From the NCBI RefSeq assembly GCF_963678635.1, contig NC_087065.1, positions 58,120,754 through 58,184,753 of the forward strand: a stretch of DNA of 64,000 nt. Reading direction: 5' to 3'. This stretch comes from Symsagittifera roscoffensis (lineage: Eukaryota; Xenacoelomorpha; Acoela; Convolutidae). A program made the translations under genes and the position numbers. The notes below the pieces were generated by a model, which did not search any database, was not told the DNA's origin, and worked only from the letters and a program-made list of their open reading frames with translations. This document shows positions 1 through 12,248 of this stretch, in pieces; within the stretch, counting starts at the first letter, position 1, and each line of letters begins with the position of its first letter.

Positions 1-919
1 TTAGATTGATTTCCAGGTTTTTTGATTTGGATGATTTTTTCGACTAACTAAAATTCATCCGAATCTCACTTAAGTCCATCCAAATCTCACTTAAATCTGT
101 CTGAGTGTCCCTTAAATTCATTTCAAAGAAACCGGAGCAGATCATTTTAAATGTCTAAAAATCCGTTTTGAATCGATTCAAGTTGGTTTTTTTTAACAAA
201 TACGGCAAAAAACATTCTACTTAAAAAAATACTTGAAATATCTTATCCACAATTTTAAAAAAAAAACACATGCCAAATGTTAAAGAATTCAAAAAAAAAA
301 TGGTCCACATAAATCAGACTTTGAGCTCGCAAATATGAAATGACATTATAGAAAGTTATCATTAAATATTGGAGATTGGGCAAAAATCTATGTAACAAAT
401 CAAGAAATTGTTCGAGTTTTGAGCTCAAAAAAATGCAACAAAATTATAGAAAATATTTATTTTAAATCAGATTTTAGTATAAATCTAAAAAAAACGAGAC
501 AAAATTCAAAATAAATCAGATTCAACAGTCAAATTGAGTCAAATTTTCTTGGCTATTTTTACCGAAAGTGAGACGCGTAAAAAACTTGAAATTCAGTTAG
601 AAAATTTCAAACAAAAATTCAACTAGGTCTTTGAGCATGTATGTTGCAGTTCAGGACAGATATGCAGTCTGACAACGAACTGATAGCACTGGGCATTTGA
701 GTATTTTTCTTTTTTTTTGTTACATTATATTTTTGTATCATCCAGGTTGCATGTATCATATAAGTGGCACTTCAGGACAGATATGAAATTTCACAACGAA
801 TGGATTAACAGCGGACATATCTGTATTTCTTTTTGTATTTCTGTACATTTTTTGTATTGATTTCGGTACAGGTTTTGTTTGAGCAAAAGAAAATTCGTAC
901 GGGTGTTCTCATAACGTGT
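1..919. other. AT-rich intron sequence with a 60-bp direct repeat
   Basis: No coding signal is seen. A roughly 60-bp unit ending in the motif cttcaggacagatatg...cacaacgaa is present twice, at about 637-690 and 749-810. The rest is AT-rich with long A and T runs. Confidence 0.5.
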
Positions 920-1745
920 GTTTTGTATATCCTCTCTCGTTTCACCAACGGTTTGGTTTGAAAAATGATTATTTTTGCAGAATGCGGCAGAAGTCTGATG
1001 CTATATTATATAATTCATTGAATTACTTTGTTTTTGTTCACGCATGTTTTCGAGATTGACCGACTTTTCACTACCTTTTCAGCTGAACAAGCTACCATTT
1101 TGCTAGTTTAAAACAGCCAGATAAAATGAACAAAACTGGAAGTTTCAAACTCGTTTTTCTCAAATTAAGTTATATTTCGCTAAAAAAAGATGAGGACAAA
1201 AGTTGACTGAAATTTTACCGCAGCTTTTTTTTGCTAAGTTTCAAACCACAACTAGACCCTTAAACGGGTAAATTCATTTGGTTCAAAATTAGGAAGGCAA
1301 ACAAGATCAATTGTAGTTATTCCTACATCAAATGACCCTCATTACCGGTTTTTTTTTAACTATCTAAATTGACTCGTTTTAAGGGTGTTATTTTTGTTCA
1401 AAAAATTGCAAAAATAATAGCACCGTAAAAAAGCTGGAAACATCCTGCCAATTTTCGTCCTTATCTTTTTGGTCACATATAACTGAATGTGAGAAAAAAA
1501 GTTTTGAAAAATCTGATTTAGTACATTTTATCCCGTTGTTTTAAACCATCACTATAGTAGCTAGTTGAGCTCAAAATTTTAGTGAAAATTCAATAAATCG
1601 CAAAAACCTGCGTGAACTAAAAACAACCATATTCAATGAATTAAATCATCAAAACTTGGCAAATTTTTGCTGCACACTGCAAAAAAGAATCACGTCAAAA
1701 ACCCAAATGCATGAGAAACGAGAGAGTGTATAATTGTATAATTGT
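920..1745. repeat. Large imperfect palindrome (foldback element)
   Basis: The left arm (about 920-1325) and right arm (about 1335-1745) are inverted copies. The shared landmarks ctctctcgtttc, aattcattgaa, gttcacgca, taaaacaacc/cagccagataaaatga and agttatat occur in the same order in both arms when one is reversed. No transposase is present, so it is probably a foldback MITE. Its right end lies about 20 bp from the donor of polycystin exon E20. Confidence 0.65.
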
Positions 1746-1766
1746 ATAAATTTGAGAGTAAGTGAC

Positions 1767-1887
1767 CTTGATAGCTTCTGTGTCTGCGTTCTCTCCCCAG
1801 ATCTCTAGCATCAGTTTGTTCACTTCCAATTCAGCCTCCACCAGAGAAAGTCGTGCTTCTGAGCGTCCCGAAAAGCTAGTGGTTGAT
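1767..1887 (-). CDS. Polycystin exon E20: cytosolic linker, helical
   Basis: The exon is 121 bp, phase 2 in and phase 0 out, with a rather weak acceptor (TATGGGAG) and donor GTCACT. It encodes STTSFSGRSEARLSLVEAEL then EVNKLMLEIWGENADTEAIK, a Ser-rich start and an amphipathic helix. It is the last exon before the left edge. The next membrane helices must lie beyond position 1. The donor lies about 20 bp from a large palindrome. Confidence 0.65.
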
Positions 1888-2050
1888 CTCCCATAACATA
1901 AATAGAAATTAAGACAGGGACACTTTTAGACAAAGACATGAACCGACATGCGGTCTATTGCTGAAAAATATGGTTAAGTTAACGGGCGTATGTGAATCAA
2001 AACCAAAACCAATTTATTTCAGTTATGACAAAGTAATCGAAGATTGAGAA

Positions 2051-2595
2051 CAGGGGCGGATCTAGTATTTTGTCGAGTGGGGGAGGGGGCAGATCGGCTC
2101 TTCCAAATCGGCTTTCCCAAGTCACAATAAAGACCCTATTTTGACACACTTTTCTGCGCAGCTGGCAACATTTTAAAAAAGCAGGTCAAAAAAGACGTTT
2201 TTGGACCCTTTTTGGAAAATTTTGGCTCTTTGGTACTATTTTAAAAAATCCATTTTGACTGACCTACCCTAAAATTTTCTAAAAGCCGCGTAGGAATCAG
2301 TATATACTAATTTTGAGGGGAGAATGCGCGCCGAAAAATCGCAATTTTTGGTTAATATTTTCCAAGAAGTGTCCAGTTTTTGGCAAATTTTGCGCAAAAA
2401 ATCGCGATTTTTTGGCGCGCGCTTTCCCTTCAAAATTAATATATATTGCCGCTTTTCGAAAACTTTAGGGCCAGTCAGTCAAAATAGATTTCTCAAAATA
2501 GTAACGAAGGAGGCTGGAACCTTTGGGTCCGCTGAGGGTCAAATCCCTAAGAGGGTGGGGCGTCCTCTAAATCTGCTTACTGATTGAGAGGTTGA
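2051..2595 (+). mobile_element. hAT-like MITE, family 2, copy 1
   Basis: It starts with CAGGGGCGGATCTAG, a terminus typical of animal hAT-type non-autonomous elements. It shares with copies at 12249 and 47430 the core tatatAntaattttgaggggag, a gcgcgc stretch, and a right part containing ctttgggtccgctgagggtc. The far terminal inverted repeat is not recognisable. It lies in the intron between E19 and E20. Confidence 0.6.
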
Positions 2596-2622
2596 TTCTT
2601 AAAATGTAGCACAAATAAGTAC

Positions 2623-2763
2623 CCAGTGTCAGAAGAATGACACAATTCTGGCGACACTCCATTCATTAAAGAACTCCTTCTGCTCTCTTGGGCTCCAGAA
2701 TAACCAGCAATTGCTGATTCTCCAGTAGAAATTGGCTCGCACGGGTTGTTGATTCCATCGGCT
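2623..2763 (-). CDS. Polycystin exon E19: cytosolic linker
   Basis: The exon is 141 bp, phase 2 in and out, with a TTATTGCAG acceptor and GTACTT donor. It encodes ADGINNPCEPISTGESAIAG followed by a Ser-rich stretch containing QESRRSSLMNG. R-R-S-S is a basophilic kinase-type site. The region is disordered in character, as expected of the long cytosolic loop between TM3 and TM4. Confidence 0.7.
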
Positions 2764-5430
2764 CTGCAATAAGCAAAAAGGACAGGAGTATTAGAGTCAA
2801 TTTGCTTTAATATCTTAATTCACTGTTTTGACAATTACTGTTTTAGCTCAGTAAGAATGCACATAAAAAAACCAACAGAGGGTCTATCTCATTATATCGT
2901 TATGTCCATGATGTCATACCCTGTTTTACGAGTGAAGTGTTCTCCTTCGAGTAATTTAAAATACAGCGTGTCATCCGCTTGGAGCAAGCGGTGCCTTGTC
3001 GGTGCCTGTGCTTTTTCCCACGTTTAGGTTTTGCAGAAACTCCAAACCTGCTTTTATTTGCTCTGAGTTTTTTTTGATTTCCGATTGTGTAGCTATTGTT
3101 CCCATCGGTGTAGCCATTGGCGCTTTATGGGTTAGCGTTAGTTTTGGTTTGATGCTTGTTTTTCCTTTTGTCATTGGCATAAATGGAATTGCATTTCAAA
3201 AACTGGAGGGAAGTGTACTGGTGTTCACTCTTATAGATGGTATAGTAGAAGCTCTTGTTTGTGGGGGTGTTTTCTTCGTGTTCTGATTTTTGTTAGCCGG
3301 TTCTTGCTTCGCCGACGAAGAAGTGTAAATGTCAGATTCCACAATGGGTCTTGGAGGAAGTTAAAGATTTTTCCTCGTGGCTTTGCAATTTCGCCCGACC
3401 TTTTGCTATGATGCCTGGCTTCGTTTTTTTTTGTTGTGGCCTTTCTTTTCTCTTCTGTTCTCTTGCTGGATCCTTCGACCAAGTGGTTTGCTCTTTTAAA
3501 CTGTTTCTAATTTTTTGTCAATTCCGCTGTTATGTCCCTGTCTTTAGTTAGATCCTTGATAGATCCTTGGTCCATTTGGTTGCCTTTTGCCCATGTGCTA
3601 TTTTGGGTCGTTTTTCTCTGTGGTATTTTGGCTTCTTCTTGACGTACTGCCCTCCACAAAGTCGCTTACTTGGATAGGTCTACAACTCCCGTAATTTTTT
3701 AGGTCTGGTTTCGCATAGCCACTATTCCTAAGAAGTCTGAGTTATTTCCCAAATTTTTGTACCCATACTGTGCGTAGTGTGTAAGTGAAAATCTTTCCGT
3801 CATGGGTATTGACTTTTTGCTGGAAAGTGGTTAGTCCTTTGTTTTTTGAGCTAACCAAATGTTTTTTCTGTCTACCTGTTTTATACGTTGAAGTAATTTT
3901 TTTCTGATGTTTTCACTGAACTTTCAAATCTCTGTTGCAAGGTAAGCTTTATTTTTGTATTCCTCGAACTACGGTACTCATTTTCGTCAAGGTCCAAGTT
4001 GACAATCTCGGGGTGGCTATCCCTCGGGACCCGGCATCGAATGACTACTTAGTCCTCCTACCAGCACTTCCTGTCGTACATTTGCTTCAGTGTTAGGTGT
4101 GGTCACTCTAAAGTCTTATGATCTGAAAATGCAGTCAATTTAATGTTGTCCCAACTCACATTGTTTTGGTTGCTTAGGGTTGCCAAATTTGACTAATGTT
4201 TTTTTTTCGCCTACACATCAACATTTCGAATGGTCAAATCTCTGTACCAGCTTGTGAGATGATCTCTAGGGTTTTGATTAGTTCCGCTACATCAAAACTC
4301 ATTTTATAAGGCTTTTCTTTGGGTCTATTCTGATGATTCTTAATCAGAAACTTCAAGGTTTGTTTGTGTTAAGCGTTGTACTAATCGTAATGGCCTGAAG
4401 AAATTCAACTGGTGCGAAAACTTATCTACTTCATGTTTTCTTTGCAGTAGAGTTAAAATTTTTTCAACCTTAATGTCCATTATTGGTTGAACTTACTTTT
4501 TGTTAGAAACCCGTTATTCATTTTGTATCTTTGCATGAATTCGATTGCCGTAACAGCGGTTGTGTGTGCCACTACTTCAGTTGTCGTGTACTATGGAAAA
4601 CTATCCACCGCTGCCAAAGTGTTCGCTTGTAAAATTTTACCCCGTTCCCTACAATCTTTGCAAGGCTGCCCCTGGCCCATCGCTACGATACGGGGAAAAC
4701 ATTTACCATTCGAAATTACACCATGGCGTCGGTTTCCCTGATTTGTGTAGGAATCACCACCCTGTAGTCGCTGATCAAACAATCGTCCCGGGCACTTAAC
4801 GGATTTCTGATGTTGTAAAATTAAGAGCCTTATGAGTTTTTATGGCTTACCAATTGTGTGAGGCCACTGAGATGAATCGCTGTCCCAGAATTCATAGTTT
4901 CCACTTAGAGTTGTATCTTTTTTCGTCGTACTTCCAGTATTGTTTGTTATCGTTGGTGGTTTTTCAGTGTCCATTCACAGTACGTTCAACGTCGATTCAT
5001 TAAGTGTTAATACATGTTCACTGACGTTTCTTCCGTTGCTACACCTGCTGATTACCTGACCGTCGAAATGTAGTTGTTTTTCGTTGATGCGCTGTTATTT
5101 CATGTAGGGAAATGTTTTTGCACTTCGATTATTTAGTGTTTTATCGTCTAGATCAAGAAAAATCTTTCTTTTTTATTTTTGCTCGGTCATCTCTCTCGTC
5201 TCGTTCTTGATGCCGTCTTTCGATCTCTGTCATACTTGTTCCCTTTTCTCTGTTTTCATCCATATGTATTATCTATCTAGGCGAGTCTTTCTGGTCTCGT
5301 ACTCTTCCCAGTTGTTTCGCGATCTGAGCTGCATTACTGGCTGGCCTATGTTTTTTCCTGGTTGAGTTTTGTGTCTGCGTCCCCTTCTTAGTGTCTTGGC
5401 TTCTCTTTTTTTTCTGTCTGCTTCTCGTTT
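2764..5430 (-). pseudogene. Degenerate retroelement-like sequence, weak
   Basis: The minus strand has many short interrupted open stretches. Around 4590-4790 one frame recalls a retroviral-type integrase N-terminus (YRVVIPTQIRETD), and around 3960-4100 there is a stretch resembling a Pol tail. No uninterrupted frame longer than about 85 codons and no LTR was found. It may be the 3' half of a decayed Ty3/gypsy element whose 5' half is at 6580-8400. Confidence 0.25.
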
Positions 5431-5974
5431 TTGTTCCGACTTTCGATACGAAAGTAACGGAATATTTGTGCTCGGGGTGGGTTTTTTTTTCTTCAGACAA
5501 ATTTCGACTTTTTAACTAGCCATTTTTGACGGAATTTTCTTACATCATTCGAAATAAAAAAATTGTTGTCCTGAGCTTAAATTTGAAAAGATATTTCACC
5601 TGTGATCATTTTGCGTAAAGTTATGATGGTTTAAAGATTGCCATTTTGGCCATTTTGACCAATTTGGGACAATTAACGCGCGATATAATTCGCGCTATTA
5701 ACGCGTAAGCGGAGATTTAATCCGTCTTATAAATCGTTCCAAATTGGTTGAAAGAAGCTTATTTGCCATAATTGATTTGTTACAAGGAACGAAATCTATC
5801 TTTTTGTACTTTATATGGCGTGTGGGGGGATATTTTTCATAAAAAATTTCAAATTTAAAAAAAAATTCATTTTATTTTATTTCATTTCATTTTTTATGTT
5901 ATTACTGCCGATCCATAAACTTTAAAAGGCAGTCGGAACATTCAGGGCTTCGCCCTGATACGAGCACTCTTGTT
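5431..5974 (+). mobile_element. Family-1 repeat (Helentron-like, non-autonomous), copy a
   Basis: The element runs from TTGTTCCGACTTTCGATACG to CGAGCACTCTTGTT. It has a 5' hairpin (CTTTCG-ATA-CGAAAG), an internal GCGCGA...TCGCGC hairpin and a 3' hairpin (CAGGGC-TTC-GCCCTG). The 5' end motif GTTCCGACT recurs inverted (AGTCGGAAC) just inside the 3' hairpin. That asymmetric terminal inverted repeat plus 3' hairpin layout is described for Helentron-associated elements. No protein is encoded. Confidence 0.65.
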
Positions 5975-6046
5975 CTACTTTAGCGACAATGGTTTTTGCT
6001 ACTGCTTTAATTGTGGCAGTCCCCGGTTTGAGAAGACCCTGGCTTA

Positions 6047-6579
6047 TTGTTCCGACTTTCGATACGAAAGTAACGGAATATTTGTGCTCGGGGTGGGTTT
6101 TTTTTCTTCAGACAAATTTCGACTGTTTAACTAGCCATTTTTGACGGAATTTTTTATGTCATTCGAAAGGTATTGTTGTCCTGAGCTTAAATTTGAAAAG
6201 ATATTTTACCTGTGATCATTTTTCGTAAAGTTACGGGGTCTTAAAGATTGCCATTTTGGCCGATTTGGGACAACTAACGCGCGATATATTTCGCGCTATT
6301 AACGCGTAAGCGGAGAGTTAATCCGTCTTAGAAATCGTTCCAAATTGGTTGAAAGAAGCTTATTTGCCATAATTGATTTGTTACAAGGAGCGAAATCTAT
6401 CCTTTTGTACTTAATATGGCGTGTGGGGGGATGATTTTCATTAAAAAATTCAAATTTTAGAAAAAACAAATTTCATTTTGTTTTGTTTCCTTTAATTGCT
6501 TAAATGTTATTACTGCTCCATAAACATTAAAAGGCGGTCGGAACATTCAAGGCTTCGCCCTGATACGAGCAGTCTTGTT
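6047..6579 (+). mobile_element. Family-1 repeat, copy b
   Basis: A close copy of the element at 5431-5974 in the same orientation, separated from it by 72 bp. Ends are TTGTTCCGACTTTCGATACG and GAGCAGTCTTGTT. Both hairpins are intact, and the 3' one carries CAAGGCTTCGCCCTG. Confidence 0.65.
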
Positions 6580-8400
6580 TCGCATTTATATTTTATCTTC
6601 ATTTGTTCTGTGTTTGTTTGGATGTCAACTGTTTTGTCATTGATATCCATAATTTATCAGCAAAATATGTGTATTACTTCATGTTTTGGAGGTTAACATA
6701 TTGTGTTGAATTTCAAAATGGTAGCTGACTGTTTCATTGAAACGCTTAGAACGAAGTCAAGTTGTTGACGCTGCTCTTCACGATTGTCAGTCAAACTCTA
6801 TGGTGCTTAACTCCGATTGGCTATTTTGTTTTGCTATAAAATTATTAACTTTTCTAGCTTCGAAATAGATGCGGTAAGTCTTGCAACTTAAAAACTCTCA
6901 TCAAAATTGCTGTCAATAGCGCCGGGCTGACTGGACTCTTTGATATAAAATCAATTAATCTCATTTTCAGTCCCGGCAAATTTTTTATGTTAAAGCTGGA
7001 AGAAAAGTCGGTCAATCAATATAGTTAGCCGCGATTGTACTGCGGTTGTATTTTCCGATGCTTGACGATGAGAAAAGAGCTTGATGATCGGTAATTATTG
7101 TTAAAACTCTTACTTATAAACCTTATTTGAGGTAATATAGCAACAAGACTACACTTAATAAATCCAATTTGTTTGTAAGAGTGCTTTCCTTCATAATTCT
7201 TTAAAAAATTTAAGCGTACGAGGTTGAAATCCAACCTTCAATTGAGTATTGTTCCAATGTTGCGCTCAACCCAACAGTTGACGCCTTGTTTCTATGTTTT
7301 TGTCGAAATGTTTATATTCGCTGATTTCAGCCAATACTCTGTTGATTCTTTTGAATGTTGGTTTGTGATTCCACTCCCATTAGAAATTATTATTTTCCTT
7401 ATTTTTAGCAGCGGTCTGAGTGGTGCTGTTAAGCAGCCAGCATTTAAATATAGATTGGCAAGTGGTGTTTTGATCCTCTCAAAAGACTTTTTTTTGTTGT
7501 TTGTATATCTTGGGAGATTATAAGTTTTAAATTGACGCCATTTTTGTTAATTAACAGTTTTGTCTCGTCTGCATTATTGTTGAATCCTATCCACTCTACT
7601 ATACTGCATAAGTTTACATTTCTTCAATGCCCTGACTTCTATTCTGAAGTTTAGTAAATCCTTTATCACGCCCTCTTCCGAGCAGTGCTTTGTTTGCCTT
7701 TGAATTATGCTTCCCTTTGGTTCTTGCTTTTTGTTGAACGGTTTTCTTGGCAAACTTGAGTGCCTCTGGCTATGGTGTTTGATTGTGTCGCTGTGTTCGA
7801 TTGCCTTTTCCCGTCTCATTGCATTATTGAATGCTTCTCTTAGTGTTCTTGTTTCTGCCAGTAGTTTCTCTGAGATTTAATCATTTAGCATGTGCATGCT
7901 GTAAAAGTATCCCAGACCCATTCTTCTTCTCGGTTTTCCTGGTCAGCTTTGCATGCTAATTCCACAAGTTCTTAGTGGAATTTTACAAGTCACTAATTTT
8001 TCTGTTGAGCTCCACCATTAAAATTGTACCGTTTGAAGTTTCTTCGTGAAAAGTAAGTTTTCCAACTCTGTTCATAGGTATCTGGTCGTAATCGTCCGCA
8101 AATCTTTGTTCAATCTTCGTTGTTGGAATTCTTTTTAGCTTTAGCGGGGGTTTATCTCACGGGGTTGAGCCACATAATACGCCCTTATTTTTTAATTGAC
8201 CTTTTTTGTCCAAGAATTTAATTCGTTTCTCCTGGTTTCTGTATTCCCGACCTCCTCCTTGAGGTTTTATTTCAGTGGTGATTTCTTCCCCAAATCTTCG
8301 AATTGTTGGTAAGTGCCTTATAAATGGTAAGTTCTTATAAATGGATTTTTGCTTTGGCGAACCTTGCAGTTTGAAATCCAATTATTCATTTTGACCACTC
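6580..8400 (-). pseudogene. Possible decayed gag-like region, weak
   Basis: The minus strand contains interrupted open stretches at 8381-8157, 7819-7574 and 7234-7025 with Lys/Asn/Gln-rich, gag-like composition, for example FADDYDQIPMNRVGKLTF around 8100. No zinc knuckle or conserved domain can be confirmed. I cannot assign it beyond a probable retroelement remnant. Confidence 0.2.
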
Positions 8401-8706
8401 CATTGGAGGTTCCGTAGTGTGTTTGGGCCAGAAGGCGGAATGTTCAAAGGGTTCGTTTTATCCTACAAAAGATTTATTATACGACGCTAGTCTTCGAACT
8501 TGAGTTAAGGATAAGAGAAAGCGAATAAGGTCTATGGCAACTAGTTCGTAGTTCACATTTAAGACAAGAGTTAGTCTTCTTTAGACTAACTTCTTCAGCT
8601 GGTGCCGTGAAGGTCACCTAAGTAATTTGGCTTTCAAGGCTGAACAAAAACTTCACGTCAAAATTATAGCATTAATTAAAGTCATTTATTCGGACGGATA
8701 ACATAC

Positions 8707-8924
8707 CCCTTGCTCTGGCCGTTGTTTTGCTCGTTGTGCGGCTCTTCTTCAAAATCAAACTCCTCAAATTCGCCTTTGTTCTCGCTGTCCTCTATCATTT
8801 TCATCTCTTCCCTCTTCAGTCTGTCCTCTTTAGTGACTGGACGGGGTCCTATCTTGCGGAACATCTGGACCAGCAGAAGAGACACAGGCACGACCAAAAG
8901 GGAGCTCATGAAACTCACCACGAA
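8707..8924 (-). CDS. Polycystin exon E18: TM3 and acidic loop
   Basis: The exon is 218 bp, phase 0 in and phase 2 out, after TTGTTTCAG and before GTATGT. The hydrophobic start FVVSFMSSLLVVPVSLLLVQ followed by MFRKIGPRP is the membrane segment and positively charged exit seen after TM2 in polycystins. A highly acidic, probably disordered cytosolic linker follows. A palindromic repeat begins within about 20 bp of its acceptor. Confidence 0.9.
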
Positions 8925-8940
8925 CTGAAACAATTAGAAC

Positions 8941-9157
8941 ACAATTGGCCAACGAGTTAAAGTACTAAATGTCGCACAATTTCATAGTATGAAACAACTG
9001 CTAGTCGCACAAACTCATACAACAAAAAATGCAGGTCACACAATTTCACTCTGTGAAAAATGCTAGTCATAGAGTTATCAAACATTTTTCTGGACGTGTG
9101 AAAATGCTAGTTTCACAAGAGTGAAATTGTATGACTAGCATTTTTTGCCAACCCGGG
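8941..9157. repeat. Palindromic MITE with CCCGGG end, copy 1
   Basis: It contains aaaaatgctagtcata (about 9056) and its inverse tatgactagcattttt (about 9131), and ends at TTGCCAACCCGGG. The same arms and CCCGGG terminus occur in the element at 46109-47056. It lies between E17 and E18 and begins about 17 bp upstream of the E18 acceptor. Confidence 0.55.
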
Positions 9158-9428
9158 ATTTTAAAGTAACTGCATAACAGTCTCTCCGGTGTTTCGATCT
9201 TATCAAAACCCCGTAAAAAATATTAAAATAGAACAATTTTTAAAGGTTTGGGGCTGTTTTTAGGTTTTTTAGACCTATTCAATCCTGAAAAGATCTAAAA
9301 GATCAGAGTCATTTTACTCAATGGCTAGTATTAACGCCTTGAAAGCGAATTGCGCATACTTTTGAGGAGTCTGACTCACTACAAGTACCTTTACTAGGTT
9401 CGAACAGAATCGTTAAAAACAGAATCAC

Positions 9429-9870
9429 CTCTTGACTTTTGAACGCAACAGGTCCAATGCTGTACGTTGGTGCAGATATGGCAACCTGTCTGTCGTAATA
9501 CATAGCCGATCCCGTGAACTCCAGGAGCAGCAGGCAAAGACAGCAAATGAGACGCTGGCATCGGGTGAAGTTGGACTCAGGCGGTCGGAGGAAAAGAGAA
9601 AAATATAGATGATCGTCATCCAATTTGTCTCGGGCCTTGCTTGCGAATAGATGCTGGAATGCTTGACGTTGGTCTGGACTAGCCACATGCAACATACGGT
9701 CAGTGAGTCCATCGCCTTCGCTGAGAGACCACCATTTATGAGCCAGAAAGTAGCTTCTCGCTCCTGTCTGGACGTCTCGGATTAGGACCTGGTCCAGATA
9801 CCAGCTGTGGTTCCTTCCCCTTCCACTACAGTCGATCCAGATTCGAATCAGATTGAGAGGACCCAATGAT
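9429..9870 (-). CDS. Polycystin exon E17: PLAT second half and TM2
   Basis: The exon is 442 bp, phase 2 in and phase 0 out, after CTTTTCAG and before GTGATT. It encodes SLGPLNLIRIWIDCSGRGRN, WYLDQVLIRDVQTGARSYF and KWWSLSEGDG, completing the PLAT domain. It continues with LYFSLFLRPPESNFTRCQRL into a hydrophobic helix (ICCLCLLLLEFTGSAMYY) and GPVAFKSQE. The RP-x-S-x-FTR-x-QR motif before TM2 is strongly conserved among polycystins, which makes this the most diagnostic exon. Confidence 0.95.
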
Positions 9871-10049
9871 CTGAAAAGAGTGAATTGAGAACTTAGTTTT
9901 TTCGGGGCTGAAAAATGAGGAAATTACAGAAACAATCGCAATACGCTCTAAATATTAGTTACACGTATAGGAGAGTCCTCTTACAAGTCAGGTAAGCGCC
10001 TCTTATTTTTTGGTGGGGTAGACTTCTAGAATATTCGATTACTATATAC

Positions 10050-10267
10050 CCTGGCGTGGTCATTAGGAATATGTCCTTCTGGTCTCTCTGAAGAATCTTT
10101 CTCTCCCCATCACTCAGTCTCCGCACCCCACTCTCCCCGTAGTCCCCGTACAACACGAAGTACACTCTGCTGCTAGTGCCTGCCCCCTTGCGAGTGCCTG
10201 TCTGCACCTCTACTTCGTATATGTAGCTGTCTTCTGGTCGGTTATCCTCAAGTGGAGCAGCCCCAAT
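10050..10267 (-). CDS. Polycystin exon E16: PLAT domain, first half
   Basis: The exon is 218 bp, phase 0 in and phase 2 out, after TGTTCAAG and before GTATAT. It encodes DSYIYEVEVQTGTRKGAGTS, then RVYFVLYGDYGESGVRRLSD and a stretch ending DIFLMTTP. The opening Y-x-V-x-V-x-T-G-x4-G-A-G-T is the hallmark of the PLAT (PLAT/LH2) beta-sandwich that follows TM1 in polycystin-1 and binds lipids or partner proteins in the cytosol. Confidence 0.93.
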
Positions 10268-11661
10268 CTTGAACAGAACCAAAATTTTAAAAAATATATT
10301 AGCAAGAGTAGCCGGTTGGTGGGCAAGTAAAATAGTACAGAAAATTCTGCCAACAATTATTTCAAAAAACTAATAAAAAACGTTCTTTTTTCCCTTCAAT
10401 TTTAAGCATTTTTGTGTGGGGTGTGATGAGAGGAAAAAAGAGATCGTTGTGATGAGAGGAAAAACAAAAATAAGAAAAAATCAAATAGTTTTCCAACATT
10501 TTTCTATTTTTTTTTTGGAAATTTAATGGAAGTTTTCAGAGCAAAAAAGCGGTAATGATGCGGAGATTTTCAAGACCGAAGTAAAATGTTTTCCTGTCAT
10601 AACACCTGTTCGTTCACTTAACTCGCTCAAAAATAGGCTTAAAAAAACAAAATTTTTTCCCGTAAACATTTTTGTTCACACAATGATCAATTTACTAGGA
10701 ACAGTAAATTTCACTCTGAAAAGCTCAATTTTAAGTTTGTTTATGTAAATTATCCGATACAACCATGGAGTTTTTGTAGGTGTAGTTTTTTGTTTTTTTT
10801 TCAACTCAATTTTTCAGAAAACATTTTTGACTTGTTTTTTTCAGCAAATGTTTTTTTATGACTGCTGCTTGGAAATTTCATACATGTCAATTCAATTCAA
10901 TTATTCGATACAGTGAATAAATACATACGTAATCACTCACTGCAGCAGGATAGCTAGAACAGGCTTTTCAACCTAACAAGCAGCTACCCTCCGGGATAAC
11001 TATCACAATTAAGTAACGACAACGGGTAAACAAATCAGAAAAAAATTGTCGACCAGCTGTACATTGTCTAAAGTATAATTTCTTTTGAAAACCTTTAAAA
11101 GTTTTGACAGCTGAGCTGTTCTTGAGAGTACGGTTCGATTTTATCGGGTAGGAGTTTATTTGACATCAAAAAATTGAAACATTTAACAATTTTGCATGAA
11201 AGGGAGTTTTCCATAGTTTTTGTCCTACAGCGATAAAACGGAATCATTCCGTTAGAAGTAGAACGTGTATTTCGTTTATTACTATAGTTACTGACGTTTA
11301 GAAATTTCCAAATTTTAGTTATCTTTTTACTTATTCGGCCCAAATTTGTCATGAAAGCAGGCATGAAAACGCTCGAATCTGATCAGTTGGAATCACTTGA
11401 ATTGTCTAAGAACAGAACTGACAATTGGAATTTTTTTTGCGTTGAGTACTAAAGGATTGATTGATTTCTTTTGGGGTTCGGTAAATATGTATCGCGCAGC
11501 ATTAATAATCTAAACAGTTTTTACAATTACTGTTATTGAGTTAGGATTTCAATCTCAAGTTAAGATTATGCTTTTTCAAACGAACACCCGTATATACGGT
11601 TATAGTACGATAGTCGGGTTATACGATTTTATGATTATACGTCAATTCACATATCACTAAC
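10268..11661. other. Intron between E15 and E16
   Basis: AT-rich sequence with T and A runs. No gene, repeat family or element end is recognised. Confidence 0.5.
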
Positions 11662-12164
11662 CCTTTCGATATCATTTTTGTCCTTGGATCGTAAGTAAAG
11701 AAGAAGAAAGAAGAACACCATCCAAACTGAGCCCAACAGAAGATACACAGGGTACATGACTCTGGGGTCAAACGCGGCCGCCGAGAAATCGACCTTAGGA
11801 AAAGCAGGAATGACCGCTCCTGTGAAACTTGACAGATGGTTACACGCGCACCATGTCTTGTCATCATCACTCTCTTTTAATACCTGACAACCTTGCGTTG
11901 AATAGGAGTCCGTTTCTCCCGGCTCAGTGTACATACAAGCCGTGGTTTTTACGATCAGGTCAAAAGAACAAGGCAGAATTTTGTTGGTGTAAAAGGGCTG
12001 TGGATAGTACATTTCAAAACCTTCGTGAACTTTGTGTTCGCCCCACACGCATATATAATAGTCGCCATAGTTGTGACTTTCCATCCAGTTGTCCACCACA
12101 ATTTTGAACTTCCTGGCCTCCGAGCACTCGGAAGGATCAGCCAGACACTCCTCGGAGTTCTCGT
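11662..12164 (-). CDS. Polycystin exon E15: GAIN end, GPS motif and TM1
   Basis: The exon is 503 bp, phase 1 in and phase 0 out, after AATTTTAG and before GTTAGT. The GPS motif is clear: a Cys-containing strand (STQGCQVL), then TWCACNHLSSF, in which autoproteolysis would fall after His-Leu. It is followed by AVIPAFPKVDF and a membrane segment starting PVYLLLGSVWMVFFFLLLYL, then charged residues. Self-cleavage here leaves the extracellular part bound non-covalently to the membrane part in known polycystins. His, Leu and Ser are all kept, so cleavage is plausible. Confidence 0.93.
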
Positions 12165-12248
12165 CTAAAATTAATTGGAAACTAATTACTTAAAAAGTTC
12201 ATTGATGCGTAATCCATTCACCTCAACAAAATTTATGCGATACTTCCC

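Noticed and set aside
8710-8960. Plus-strand frames of 72-77 codons
   Set aside because: They are antisense to polycystin exon E18, which has clear family motifs and phase-matched splice sites.
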